Assembly (NCBI GenBank): GCA_052035235.1
Contig: JBPOHT010000004.1
Location: 1-64,000 of the forward strand
Source of the DNA: Solimonas_A sp052035235
Lineage (GTDB): Bacteria > Pseudomonadota > Gammaproteobacteria > Nevskiales > Nevskiaceae
Direction of reading: 5' to 3'
DNA length: 64,000 nucleotides
Below the pieces are notes generated by a model. That model was not told the origin of the DNA, searched no databases, and saw only the letters and a list, made by a program, of their open reading frames with translations. This document shows positions 50,256 to 59,380 of this stretch, in pieces. Position 1 is the first letter of the stretch. Every line of letters starts with the position of its first letter. The position numbers and the translations under genes are program-made.

Positions 50256-53200
50256 ATGTCCCTGACTGTCCTCCCCGGTGCCGCGTCCCTGTCGGCCTTC
50301 CGCCTGGAACGCCTGCTGGCGACCCTGCGTCCCCATGCTCCCGGCCTGAGCGGCCTGAGCGCCGTTGACCTCTACCTGGTGGATGCCGACGACACCGTGG
50401 CCCACGCGGACCTGCGCCGCCTGCTGGGCGACGGCCCGGACAGCCTGCCGGCGGCCGACGGCCGGGTCTATGTGGTGCCGCGCGTCGGTACCACCTCGCC
50501 CTGGTCCAGCAAGGCCACGGACATCGCCAAGGTCTGCGGCCTGGCGGGTGTGCGCCGCGTGGAACTGGGCAGGGTCTACCTGCTGGAGGGCGTCGCCAGC
50601 CTGCCGGCCGAGGCCTTCGCTGCCCTGCACGACCCGATGATGGAGTCGGTGCTGCTGGACGAGGCGGCGCTGCCGCACGTGTTCGACGGCCAGCCGCGCC
50701 GCAGCCTGCGCACGGTGGACGTGCTCGGCGGCGGCAAGCCGGTGCTGGCCCAGGCCAACACCGACTGGGGCCTGGCGCTGTCGGAGCAGGAGATCGATTA
50801 CCTCGCGGCCCACTACCAGCAGGCCGGCAAGAATCCGACCGACGCCGAGCTGATGATGTTCGCGCAGGTCAACAGCGAGCACTGCCGCCACAAGATCTTC
50901 AACGCCCAGTTCACGCTGGACGGCGAGACGCAGGAGCTGTCGCCGTTCCAGATGATCCGCCTGACCCACGCCGCCGCGCCGGAGGGCGTGCTGTCCGCCT
51001 ACAAGGACAATGCCTCGGTGATTGCGGGCCCGACGGCGATGCGCTTCTTCCCCGAGGGCGATCGCGTCTGGCGCGAGCACGAGGAGCCGGTGCACATCCT
51101 GATGAAGGTGGAGACGCACAACCACCCCACGGGCATTTCCCCGCATCCGGGCGCCGCCACCGGCGCCGGCGGCGAGATTCGCGACGAGGCCGCCACCGGC
51201 CTCGGCGGCAAGCCCAAGGCGGGCCTCTGCGGATTCACCGTGGCCAACCTGAAGATTCCCGGCTTCGAGCAGCCCTGGGAGGCCGACCTGGGCCGCCCGC
51301 CGCGCATGGCCTCGGCCCTGCAGATCATGCTCGACGGTCCCATCGGCGCCGCCGCCTACAACAACGAGTTCGGCCGCCCGAATCTCGCCGGCTACTTCCG
51401 CACCTTCGAGATGCGCACGCCGGACCGCCGCAACCGCGGCTACCACAAGCCGATCATGATCGCCGGCGGCTACGGCAGCGTGCGCGACGGCCATGTCGAG
51501 AAGCGCGTGGTGGTCGAGGGCGCCAAGCTGGTGGTGCTCGGTGGCCCGGCGATGCTGATCGGCCTGGGCGGCGGTGCCGCCTCGTCGATGGCCACCGGCG
51601 CGTCCAGCGCCGCGCTGGACTTCGCCTCCGTGCAGCGCGCCAACCCCGAGCTGGAGCGCCGCTGCCAGGAAGTAGTGGATGCCTGCTGGGCGATGGGTGC
51701 CAACAATCCCATCCTGTCGATCCACGACGTGGGTGCGGGTGGCATCTCCAATGCGCTGCCGGAGCTGGTGCACGCCGACGACCGTGGCGGCCTGTTCCGC
51801 CTGCGCGACGTCAACTCCGCCGATCCCTCGCTGTCGCCGATGGAAATCTGGTGCAACGAGTCGCAGGAGCGCTACGTGCTGGCCATCGCGCCCGCGTCCG
51901 TCGCGCTGTTCGAGCAGTTCTGCAAACGCGAGCGCTGCCCGATGGCCGTAGTCGGCACCGCCACCGCCGAGCAGCAGCTGGTGGTGGAGGACGGCCTCGA
52001 CGGCAACCGCCCGGTGGACATGCCGATGCCGGTGCTGCTGGGCAAGCCGCCACGCATGCAGCGCAGCAGCGAGCGCCAGAAGCCGGAGCTGGAGCCGCTG
52101 AAGATCAAGGGCCTGAACTGGGTGGAGGCCGCCGAGCGCGTGCTGCGCCTGCCGGCCGTGGCCAACAAGAATTTCCTCATCACCATCGGTGATCGCACCG
52201 TCGGCGGCCTGACCGTGCGCGACCAGATGGTCGGCCCCTGGCAGGTTCCGGTGGCCGACTGTGCCGTCACCGCCACCGGCTTCGAGGCGACCACGGGCGA
52301 GGCCATGAGCATGGGCGAGCGCCCGGTGCTGGCCCTGCTCGACGCGCCGGCCTCCGGTCGCATGGCCGTGGGCGAGGCGATCACCAACATCGCTGCCGCG
52401 CGCATCGCCAAGCTGCGTGACGTGCGCCTGTCCGCCAACTGGATGGCGGCCTGCGGCCAGGGTGACGAAGACGCGCGCCTCTACGACACCGTGCGTGCCG
52501 TAGGCGCCGAGCTGTGCCCGGAGCTGGGCCTGGCGATCCCGGTGGGCAAGGACTCGCTCTCGATGAAGAGTGTGTGGCAGCAGGACGGCGAGACCCGCAC
52601 GCAGACGGCGCCGCTGTCGCTGATCGTCTCGGCCTTCGCGCCGGTGGCGGACGTGCGCCGCTCGCTGACGCCGCAGCTCAAGGCCGATGCCAACACCCGC
52701 CTGCTGCTGATCGACCTCGGCGAGGGCCGCAACCGCCTGGGTGGCTCGGCGCTGGCGCAGGTCTACGGTCAGATCGGCGACCGCGCGCCGGACCTGGACG
52801 ACCCGCAGCTGCTGAAGACCGCCTTCGAGCTGGTGCAGACGCTCAACGGCGAGGGCCGCCTGCTGGCCTACCACGACCGCTCCGACGGCGGCCTGTTCGC
52901 CACGCTGGCCGAGATGGCCTTTGCCGGCCACTGCGGCATCGACGTGACGCTGGACAGCGTCGGCGACGATCCGGTGGCGGCGCTGTTCAGCGAGGAGCTG
53001 GGCATGGTGCTGCAGGTCTCGGCCAGTGACGCCATCGACGTTGCCGTGCGTGCCAAGGCTGCTGGCCTGCCGGTGCACGAGCTCGGCGCACCCACGGCCG
53101 ACGACACGCTGCGACTCCGCTTTGAAGGCAAGGAACTGCTGGCGGAATCGCGCGAGCGCCTGCACAAGGTCTGGGCGGAAACCAGCTACCGCATGGCGGC

Positions 53201-54095
53201 GCTGCGTGACAACCCGGAATGCACGCGCGAGGAATTCGACAACGTCGGCGCCAAGGACGACCCGGGCCTGGGCATGAAGCTGAGCTTCAAGCCGGCCACG
53301 CCGGGCATCCAGCTCGGCCGCCGTCCGCGCGTGGCGATCCTGCGCGAGCAGGGCGTCAACGGCCACGCCGAAATGGCCTGGGCCTTCCACACCGCCGGTT
53401 TCGACTCGGTGGACGTGCACATGAGCGACATCCTCGAGGGCCGCACCAAGCTTGCGGACTTCGCCGGCCTGGTCGCCTGCGGTGGTTTCTCCTATGGCGA
53501 CGTGCTGGGCGCGGGCCTGGGCTGGGCACGCACCATCCTGTTCAACGAGCGCGCACGCGCCGAGTTCGCCGGTTTCCTGGCCAACCCCGAGCGCTTCGCG
53601 CTGGGCGTCTGCAACGGCTGCCAGATGTTCGCCGGTCTGAAGGACATCGTGCCGGGCGCAGAAGCCTGGCCGGCGTTCCGCCGCAACCGCAGCGAGCAGT
53701 TCGAGGCCCGCTGGACGCAGGTGGAAATCCTGGAATCCAAGTCACTGTTCTTCGCCGGCATGGCGGGCTCGCGTCTGCCGATCGCGGTGGCGCATGGCGA
53801 GGGCCGCGCGGAGTTCTCCGCCGAGGGCCATCTGGCCGCGCTGCAGTCTGCCGGCCAGAACCCGATGCGCTACGTGGACAACCACGGCAAGGTGGCCACG
53901 CGCTATCCGCAGAACCCCAATGGTTCGCCGGCGGGCATCGCGTCGGTGTGCAACGCCGACGGCCGCGTGACGATCCTGATGCCGCATCCGGAACGCACCG
54001 TGGCCGGCACGGCGGGCTCGTACTGGCCGCAGCGTTTCGAGGGCCACACGCCGTGGCTGCAGATGTTCAGGAACGCGCGGAAGTTCTGTCGCTGA
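50256..54095 (+). CDS. purL: Phosphoribosylformylglycinamidine synthase
   Basis: A 1279-residue enzyme for the fourth step of de novo purine synthesis, converting FGAR to FGAM with ATP and glutamine. This is the large single-chain form of gammaproteobacteria. Domains in order: N-terminal PurS-like, FGAM synthetase (QVNSEHCRHK, ETHNHPTGISP) and C-terminal glutaminase, with nucleophile C1119 in GVCNGCQMF and H1244 in PHPE. The positions match E. coli PurL with a constant offset of 16. ATG 50256 is preferred over 50211. No PurR box was identified. Confidence 0.96.
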   Translation: MSLTVLPGAASLSAFRLERLLATLRPHAPGLSGLSAVDLYLVDADDTVAHADLRRLLGDGPDSLPAADGRVYVVPRVGTTSPWSSKATDIAKVCGLAGVRRVELGRVYLLEGVASLPAEAFAALHDPMMESVLLDEAALPHVFDGQPRRSLRTVDVLGGGKPVLAQANTDWGLALSEQEIDYLAAHYQQAGKNPTDAELMMFAQVNSEHCRHKIFNAQFTLDGETQELSPFQMIRLTHAAAPEGVLSAYKDNASVIAGPTAMRFFPEGDRVWREHEEPVHILMKVETHNHPTGISPHPGAATGAGGEIRDEAATGLGGKPKAGLCGFTVANLKIPGFEQPWEADLGRPPRMASALQIMLDGPIGAAAYNNEFGRPNLAGYFRTFEMRTPDRRNRGYHKPIMIAGGYGSVRDGHVEKRVVVEGAKLVVLGGPAMLIGLGGGAASSMATGASSAALDFASVQRANPELERRCQEVVDACWAMGANNPILSIHDVGAGGISNALPELVHADDRGGLFRLRDVNSADPSLSPMEIWCNESQERYVLAIAPASVALFEQFCKRERCPMAVVGTATAEQQLVVEDGLDGNRPVDMPMPVLLGKPPRMQRSSERQKPELEPLKIKGLNWVEAAERVLRLPAVANKNFLITIGDRTVGGLTVRDQMVGPWQVPVADCAVTATGFEATTGEAMSMGERPVLALLDAPASGRMAVGEAITNIAAARIAKLRDVRLSANWMAACGQGDEDARLYDTVRAVGAELCPELGLAIPVGKDSLSMKSVWQQDGETRTQTAPLSLIVSAFAPVADVRRSLTPQLKADANTRLLLIDLGEGRNRLGGSALAQVYGQIGDRAPDLDDPQLLKTAFELVQTLNGEGRLLAYHDRSDGGLFATLAEMAFAGHCGIDVTLDSVGDDPVAALFSEELGMVLQVSASDAIDVAVRAKAAGLPVHELGAPTADDTLRLRFEGKELLAESRERLHKVWAETSYRMAALRDNPECTREEFDNVGAKDDPGLGMKLSFKPATPGIQLGRRPRVAILREQGVNGHAEMAWAFHTAGFDSVDVHMSDILEGRTKLADFAGLVACGGFSYGDVLGAGLGWARTILFNERARAEFAGFLANPERFALGVCNGCQMFAGLKDIVPGAEAWPAFRRNRSEQFEARWTQVEILESKSLFFAGMAGSRLPIAVAHGEGRAEFSAEGHLAALQSAGQNPMRYVDNHGKVATRYPQNPNGSPAGIASVCNADGRVTILMPHPERTVAGTAGSYWPQRFEGHTPWLQMFRNARKFCR

Positions 54096-54097
54096 AT

Positions 54098-54123
54098 ACA
54101 GCCGGGCCCTCAGGCCCGGCTGT
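54098..54123. terminator. Hairpin between purL and a convergent lipoprotein gene
   Basis: An 11-bp perfect stem (54098-54108 with 54113-54123) with a CTCA loop. It lies two bases after the purL stop and five before the end of the convergent lipoprotein gene. No T run follows on either strand; it may act in both directions. Confidence 0.65.
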
Positions 54124-54128
54124 AACAC

Positions 54129-54596
54129 TCAGGGTACCGGTAGCGGATTGGGAGACGCATCGGCTCCGGCGCTCTTGCCGCAGGCGGTGTTGCGGCTGAG
54201 CGAAGGCTCCAGGGCCAAGCCCACGCGCGCCTCGGGGGCTTCGCGGAACACGAGCAGCACACAGCGTTCGTTGCGCAGTTCGAAGTTCGCGTAGTACGAG
54301 CGCCCCTCTTCCGGCAGGAAGTTGATGGCAGCCTGGCAGCTGTGCGAGACGTTGTAGCCCTGTGAATAGAAGTGGCGCATGAGCGTCACCCGCTGGCCGG
54401 CCGGGACCGGGGCATAACCCTCCTCGCCAGGAGCCAGCGAGAACAGATCGCCCTCGGTGCAGAGCGTGACTTCGCCGGTCTGCGACAGATTGAGCTTGGC
54501 AGTCTTGCTGCCGGGAGCGGGCTGGAACGGAGGGTTGGAGGCGCAGCCCTGAAGCAGTAGGCTCGCACACAGCGCCGCAAGCAATTTCGTCTTCAT
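54129..54596 (-). CDS. Putative lipoprotein
   Basis: A 155-residue exported protein with the lipobox LLQGC (Cys 18). The body is small and beta-rich (KLNLSQTGEVTLCTEGDLFS, GQRVTLMRHFY, YANFELRNERCVLLVF) with cysteines that can pair. The C-terminus is Pro/Ala-rich. No family is recognised. Its first bases overlap the end of the next lipoprotein gene by four (ATGA), so both are made from one transcript and may act together at the envelope. Confidence 0.7.
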   Translation of the reverse strand: MKTKLLAALCASLLLQGCASNPPFQPAPGSKTAKLNLSQTGEVTLCTEGDLFSLAPGEEGYAPVPAGQRVTLMRHFYSQGYNVSHSCQAAINFLPEEGRSYYANFELRNERCVLLVFREAPEARVGLALEPSLSRNTACGKSAGADASPNPLPVP

Positions 54597-55027
54597 GGCT
54601 GCTGCGCTCCCTTGACCTCGGCCTGGTACTGGGCCAGCACGTCGGCGGCAGAGAACGCGCCGGGAACGGCGGAACCCTCGAGAAGCATGTACACCTGACC
54701 CAGTGGCTTGCCGGTCACGGGCGAGACAAACGCCCGATCCAGCGGGCGGTCGAGGACCGCGGTGATCAGCGAGTCGAAGATGCGGAAGTGCGTCTTGCCC
54801 TGCTGCTGGGCCAGTTCCGCGCAGCGGTACAGCAGGTAGACGGCAACCTTGTCCTGCTTGATGTAGCCGTTGCCGCCGAAACCGACGATGGTGAGTTCAC
54901 CTGGACCCTTGCTGTCCCAGAATCCCCCCGTCCAGCCGAGTAGCGGACTGCTTGCGCTGTGATAGCCGGTGGCACAGCCGGCCAGCAGCGAGACCGCCAG
55001 GACGGCGGCCATGATCCTGATTGACAT
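54593..55027 (-). CDS. CC0125/CC1285-type lipoprotein
   Basis: A 144-residue lipoprotein (lipobox LLAGC, then ATGYH). The mature start resembles the CC0125/CC1285 lipoprotein family: ATGYHSASSPLLGWTGGFWD, then VGFGGNGYIKQDKVAVYLLY with RCAELAQQQGKTHFRI. Function unknown. ATG 55027 is preferred because the signal peptide starts there. It overlaps the following lipoprotein gene by four bases. Confidence 0.78.
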   Translation of the reverse strand: MSIRIMAAVLAVSLLAGCATGYHSASSPLLGWTGGFWDSKGPGELTIVGFGGNGYIKQDKVAVYLLYRCAELAQQQGKTHFRIFDSLITAVLDRPLDRAFVSPVTGKPLGQVYMLLEGSAVPGAFSAADVLAQYQAEVKGAQQP

Positions 55028-55129
55028 GCATGATTCCGAAAAGACCGCTCCCCTAGCGGCAGGGCAATGCTGCCGCGCAGAGGGCTTGGCGTGCAACGTG
55101 AACGGCCTGTCAGGTTTTGGCTGCGGGGT

Positions 55130-56515
55130 CTATTCGTCGCTCGCCGAATCATCCAGCGCATACAGACGCCAGCGTCCCTCCACGCCCTTCAGCCGGTACT
55201 CGCCGCGCCGTCGGAAGCCGAAGTCCGAGCCGGCCAGCAGCGCGCGCAGGGTGCTCGACACCATGATGTCGCCGGGCGAGGCTTCGCCCATCACGCGGGC
55301 GCCGATGTGCACGGTCAGGCCGCGCACGCTGGGGCCCACCACTTCGCACTCGCCGGCGTGTACGCCGACGCGGATTTCCAGGTCCAGGGCGCGGGCTTCC
55401 TCGCGGATGGCGCGGGCGCAGAGCAGGCTGCGGCCGGGACTGTCGAAGGTGGCGAAGAAGCCGTCGCCGGCGTTGTCCACTTCGTGGCCGCGGAAGCGGT
55501 GCAGTTGCTTGCGTACCATGCGGTGGAAGCGGCTCAGCAGGTCGTGCCAGGCGGCGTCGCCGCGCTCGGTGGCCAGCACGGTGGAGCCGACCAGGTCCAG
55601 GAACAGCACGGTGACCAGCACGCGGTCGGCGTAGACGCGGGAGCGGCCGCCGGTGAGGAATTCCTCGACGATGCCCAGCACCTCGTCGCCGCGGTCGATG
55701 GCGAAGAAGGACTCGCTGCCGTCAATGGCCACGCGGCGGCTGCCGGCGATGCGCTCCTCCAGGTACTGCGCATGGGCAGTGGCGTCCATGTAGGGATACT
55801 CGCGCCGGTGCAGCAGCAGGGTGGGGCAGCGGATCGCGGGCAGGCGGTCGCGCAGGTCCATGTTGAGGAAGTGGCGCGTGTGCGCCTCCACCACGCGTGG
55901 GGTGGCGGCGGCGCGCTGCAGGCGAGCCACGCCGGCCAGGAAGTGGCTGTCGCCGGCGCGGGCGGGGATCAGCGTGGCCGCGAGGCTTTCGGTGGCCCAG
56001 TGCTTGCGCAGCATGCTGCAGTGCTGCTCGGCACGTTCCGGTGGCTCGCCCACCGGGTGGTCTGGTGCGCGCAGGTAGCGCGCGGTGGCGTTGCCCAGGA
56101 TCAGTGCCGATACCCGCTTGGGATAGCGTGCGGCGAAGGCGATGGCGATGGCGCAGGCCTCGCGCTCGGCGAAGATCGCGGCCTTTTCGGAGCCGGCGGC
56201 ATCCAGCACGGCCAGCAGGTCCTCGGCCCAGTCGTCGGCGCTGGGCAGGGCCTGGGGCGAGACCGGCGCGGAGGCGCCCATGCCGCGGCGGTCGAACAGG
56301 ATCAGTCGGGCGAAATGGGTGATCTGCCGCCAGAAGCGCTCGACTTCCGGCAGGTCCCAGAGCAGGTCCACCTGGGTGGTGGTGCCGCCCAGGTGCACGA
56401 GGTCGAGCTCGCCCTCGCCCAGGGTCTGCCAGGCGATGTCGTTGCCGCCGCTGTCGGCGTAGAAGGTCTGGGGGGCGGCCACGGGCTCCTCGGCGGGTCT
56501 GCTGGCGGCCAGCAT
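55130..56515 (-). CDS. Class III nucleotide cyclase-like protein with alpha/beta-hydrolase-like sensor
   Basis: A 461-residue soluble protein. Residues about 15-285 have the alpha/beta hydrolase fold but lack the GxSxG elbow: it reads FAEREACAI near 115, so it is probably a ligand sensor. The cyclase domain (about 295-455) has the first metal Asp in FLDLVGST near 307 and the second in NAGDGFFATF near 348. The residue that normally fixes the purine (Lys) reads Asp in GHEVDNAG, and the usual Asn reads His in TVHIGAR. Both changes are common in this subfamily, so nucleotide specificity and activity are uncertain. Confidence 0.85.
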   Translation of the reverse strand: MLAASRPAEEPVAAPQTFYADSGGNDIAWQTLGEGELDLVHLGGTTTQVDLLWDLPEVERFWRQITHFARLILFDRRGMGASAPVSPQALPSADDWAEDLLAVLDAAGSEKAAIFAEREACAIAIAFAARYPKRVSALILGNATARYLRAPDHPVGEPPERAEQHCSMLRKHWATESLAATLIPARAGDSHFLAGVARLQRAAATPRVVEAHTRHFLNMDLRDRLPAIRCPTLLLHRREYPYMDATAHAQYLEERIAGSRRVAIDGSESFFAIDRGDEVLGIVEEFLTGGRSRVYADRVLVTVLFLDLVGSTVLATERGDAAWHDLLSRFHRMVRKQLHRFRGHEVDNAGDGFFATFDSPGRSLLCARAIREEARALDLEIRVGVHAGECEVVGPSVRGLTVHIGARVMGEASPGDIMVSSTLRALLAGSDFGFRRRGEYRLKGVEGRWRLYALDDSASDE

Positions 56516-56626
56516 AGCGCCGGCTTCGCGGGCACGGGGAGAATTGGACTAATACCCGGTTCGGGGATCGTAAAGCCCGGCGTTTTCTGACAGATTCCGC
56601 GCCGTTCCAGTAACCGGCTCAACCCG

Positions 56627-58384
56627 ATGCGTCGCTCGGTGTCGTCTTCATGCTTCCGTGGCCTCCTGCGCAGGGGTAGCGTGCTGCTCGCCGCCGGCCT
56701 GATGAGCGCCGCCCTGCCGGCCTGGGCGGGGGTGCCCCGTTGCGATGCCGCGACCTGCCCGCCGCTGCAGTTGCAGCTGGAGCAGGGTTTCGAGGTGTCG
56801 CGCCAGCGCCTGGAGCAGGGGCTGCCGGCGGCCGCCCCGGCCCCGGTGCGGCCGCAGCCGGCGAGCCAGCCGCTGCCGGAACCAGCGGCCACCGAGTCGC
56901 TGTCGCCCTGGTTGATCGGAGCGCTCGCCCTGGCGGCCGGCATGCTGTTGCAGGGGCTCGTGCAGACCCTATTGCGTCGTCGCCGCACGGCGGCGGCCGT
57001 AGCGGTGGAAACGGCCGTTGCCGAGGCGCCTAACCCGGTTCGCGCCCTGGGGCTGGAGGCGGATGTTGCGGAGGTTACGCCGGCGGTGATGCTCATCACC
57101 GAGCCGCCTATTGCTGAAGCACAGCCGGGCCCGGTGGAGGAGGAGCCTCAGGCGACCCCGGCGCGGTTCGAGCTGGAGCCGCTGGACATCGAGACCCCTG
57201 AGCCCGCCGCTGCAGTCGCCGAAGCGCAGCCTGCGGACCTTGCTGGCGAGGCCCTGCCGGAGCCGGAGATCATGGAGCTCGCGCCGGCGGCCCTGGCCGA
57301 GCCGGACGCTTTGGAGCGACCCGACCCAGCATCGCCGAGCCTGGTGGAAGAGCCGCAGGCGGCCCCGGTGTGTTTCGAGCTGGAGCCCCTGGACGCGGAG
57401 ACGCCGGCTCCGCCCGCTGAAACGGCCGAACCTCAGATTGCTGCGACGCCGGATGGCGAGACCCTGCCGGAAGCGGAGGTGGCGGAGGTCATGCCGGTGG
57501 CCCTGGCCGAGCCGGCAAGCCTGGAACTGACCGGAGAAGCATGGGTTACCGCCGAGGATCCGATGGGCTTGGCGCTGGAGCCGCAGGTCCTGGCTGCGAT
57601 CCGCGAGGAACTGCCTTCGTCGGCCGAACCGGTGCTGTTCGAGCTGGAGCCCCTGGACGCCGAGAAGCCGGCCCCGGCTGCTGGGGTTGTCGACACGGTT
57701 CCTGGCGAGGTGCAGCCGGAACTGGAGATCGTGGAGCTTGAATCCGTTCCTTCGCCCGAAGCGGATGTTCCGGAGCCGCTCGCGTTTGCGCTGGAGCCCC
57801 AGTTCCGGGCCGTGGGCAGCGATGCCATGCCGCCGTCCGAGGCTCTGGCAGATGCGCTGGACGACGTAATCGCCGCGGTTGCGCAGGAAATCACCGCGCT
57901 CGATTTCCCGGAGGATGCAGCGCCGGCAGAGGCCGTCGCCGACCCTGTTGGCTTACCGGAGCCGTCGCCCGCGGCGGCTGCCGACACTCATCGCCTGGAA
58001 ACGGTTGCGCTGCTGCGGCGGCTGTCGGCCCAGCGCGCGCGGGGCCTGCATCCGGAAGAGCGGCTGGCGTCGGTGTTCCGTCGCATTTCCAGCGGAAGGA
58101 CGGACGCCGCGGATCGGTCCCTGCGCGAGCTGGAGGCCTTCTGCAGTGAAGGCGACGAAGCCTTCCCGCCCGAGTTGATGACCACCCGCCAGCACATCGT
58201 CCGGGGCCGGGGTCATGAGTTGGGCTTGCGGATCGATGCGCTGCGCACGCGTGCGCAGGACGAGGCCTCCGGGCGCCGCTTGGCTGTTGCGGATGCATTC
58301 CTGCGGCGCAGCCGCTTCGACGCCGTCACCGACGTGCTCGACGAACTGGAAGCCGATCTCGGCAGGGAAATCGAAATCCTATGA
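56627..58384 (+). CDS. Acidic repeat membrane protein of unknown family
   Basis: A 585-residue protein with a signal peptide (to about 35, PAWAG), a small extracytoplasmic part with C39 and C44, one membrane helix (about 93-115, then RRRR) and a long acidic Glu/Ala/Pro-rich cytoplasmic region (about 120-465). Within that region the motif FELEPLDxExPxPA occurs three times, near 181, 250 and 338. The C-terminal 115 residues are helical (HRLETVALLRRLSAQRARGL). The design recalls FimV-like proteins, but no domain is recognised. It overlaps the next gene by four bases (ATGA). Confidence 0.75.
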   Translation: MRRSVSSSCFRGLLRRGSVLLAAGLMSAALPAWAGVPRCDAATCPPLQLQLEQGFEVSRQRLEQGLPAAAPAPVRPQPASQPLPEPAATESLSPWLIGALALAAGMLLQGLVQTLLRRRRTAAAVAVETAVAEAPNPVRALGLEADVAEVTPAVMLITEPPIAEAQPGPVEEEPQATPARFELEPLDIETPEPAAAVAEAQPADLAGEALPEPEIMELAPAALAEPDALERPDPASPSLVEEPQAAPVCFELEPLDAETPAPPAETAEPQIAATPDGETLPEAEVAEVMPVALAEPASLELTGEAWVTAEDPMGLALEPQVLAAIREELPSSAEPVLFELEPLDAEKPAPAAGVVDTVPGEVQPELEIVELESVPSPEADVPEPLAFALEPQFRAVGSDAMPPSEALADALDDVIAAVAQEITALDFPEDAAPAEAVADPVGLPEPSPAAAADTHRLETVALLRRLSAQRARGLHPEERLASVFRRISSGRTDAADRSLRELEAFCSEGDEAFPPELMTTRQHIVRGRGHELGLRIDALRTRAQDEASGRRLAVADAFLRRSRFDAVTDVLDELEADLGREIEIL

Positions 58385-59253
58385 ACGCCTGGAGCGATGG
58401 AGTCGTGGAGCTGGCGCCGGCCGAGATGGAGGCACTGGTGCTGCTGCATCTGCAGCGCCTGTACCCCCTGAACCGCCTGGGCGGCGAAGCCTTGGCGCGC
58501 CTGCTGCCGGCGATGCATGTCGAACGCTATCGCGCTGGTACGGTGCTGTATCGCGCCGGCAGCCGTCCGGCGGATGTCTTCTACGTTCTCGAGGGTGCGG
58601 TCTGCCTCTACGACAGCAGCCACTCCCTGCCGCAGCTGCGGATCAACGGGAGCAGCCAGGAAGAGGCGATGCCGCTGCCCCTGGCGACGCCGGCCGAGGA
58701 ACGCGCGATGGTGGACGAGGATGCGCTGGTCCTGCACATCGAGCGTGTGCTGCTCGACCGGGCGATGGTGCGCGATCCGCGCAACAATCCGGCTGCCGCC
58801 GCGCCCGTCGTTGTGTCTCCGGCCGCGCCTGTCGCGGGTCTGCCGCCGCAGCGGCAGCGCGCCCATCGCGTGCTGATCGTGGAGCACGACGAGCGCGCCG
58901 CCCGCGCCTGCCGTGCCCTGGTCCGGGAACTGGGCCTGCGCCACGACTGGGTGCGCAGTGCCGAGGAGGCGGTCGAGGTGCTGCGACTGGAGCACTACGG
59001 CGCCGTGCTGCTGGATATCGACCTGCCGGCCGGCGACTACTTCGACGTGGTCAAGGAAATCCGGGTGCAGCAGGGCGAGGTCGCCCGGCCGCATGTTATC
59101 GCCACGACACAGGCCGCCGTTGCAGGCGCCGACGAGATTCCGGCGCCGGGGATCGACGAACTCGTCTCCCGGCCCATGGCCGCAGAAGCGCTGCAGCTGG
59201 CGCTGGGCCGAGCAGGCCTGCCGTTGCGGGTGGCGGAGCTAGGCCTCTTCTAG
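58381..59253 (+). CDS. Cyclic-nucleotide-binding-like and receiver domain protein
   Basis: A 290-residue cytoplasmic protein. Residues about 20-125 resemble a cyclic-nucleotide-binding domain (HVERYRAGTVLYRAGSRPAD then VFYVLEGAVCLY) but lack the usual phosphate-binding GE...RSA block. After a Pro/Ala linker, residues 160-285 form a receiver domain with phospho-acceptor D212 in LLDIDLPAGDYF; the conserved Lys is Arg (VSRPMA). It shares four bases with the gene before it. With the cyclase-like gene nearby, this may read a nucleotide signal, but the ligand site is degenerate. Confidence 0.8.
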   Translation: MNAWSDGVVELAPAEMEALVLLHLQRLYPLNRLGGEALARLLPAMHVERYRAGTVLYRAGSRPADVFYVLEGAVCLYDSSHSLPQLRINGSSQEEAMPLPLATPAEERAMVDEDALVLHIERVLLDRAMVRDPRNNPAAAAPVVVSPAAPVAGLPPQRQRAHRVLIVEHDERAARACRALVRELGLRHDWVRSAEEAVEVLRLEHYGAVLLDIDLPAGDYFDVVKEIRVQQGEVARPHVIATTQAAVAGADEIPAPGIDELVSRPMAAEALQLALGRAGLPLRVAELGLF

Positions 59254-59380
59254 GTCGCTTTAGCGACCATCCCCACGCGGCGCATTCGCCGCCGGGCCGC
59301 AGGGCCCTGGGCGGAGGGGCAAGGGCGGGGCGGGAGGCGCGTGCTAGGCTCGGGAGATTCCCATTTCCGGCCTGTCCGCC

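Noticed and set aside
50175..53420. 1081-codon open frame on the minus strand across purL
   Set aside because: It lies fully opposite purL, its translation is His/Arg/Gln-rich without any family motif, and long antisense frames are expected in GC-rich genes with biased third positions.
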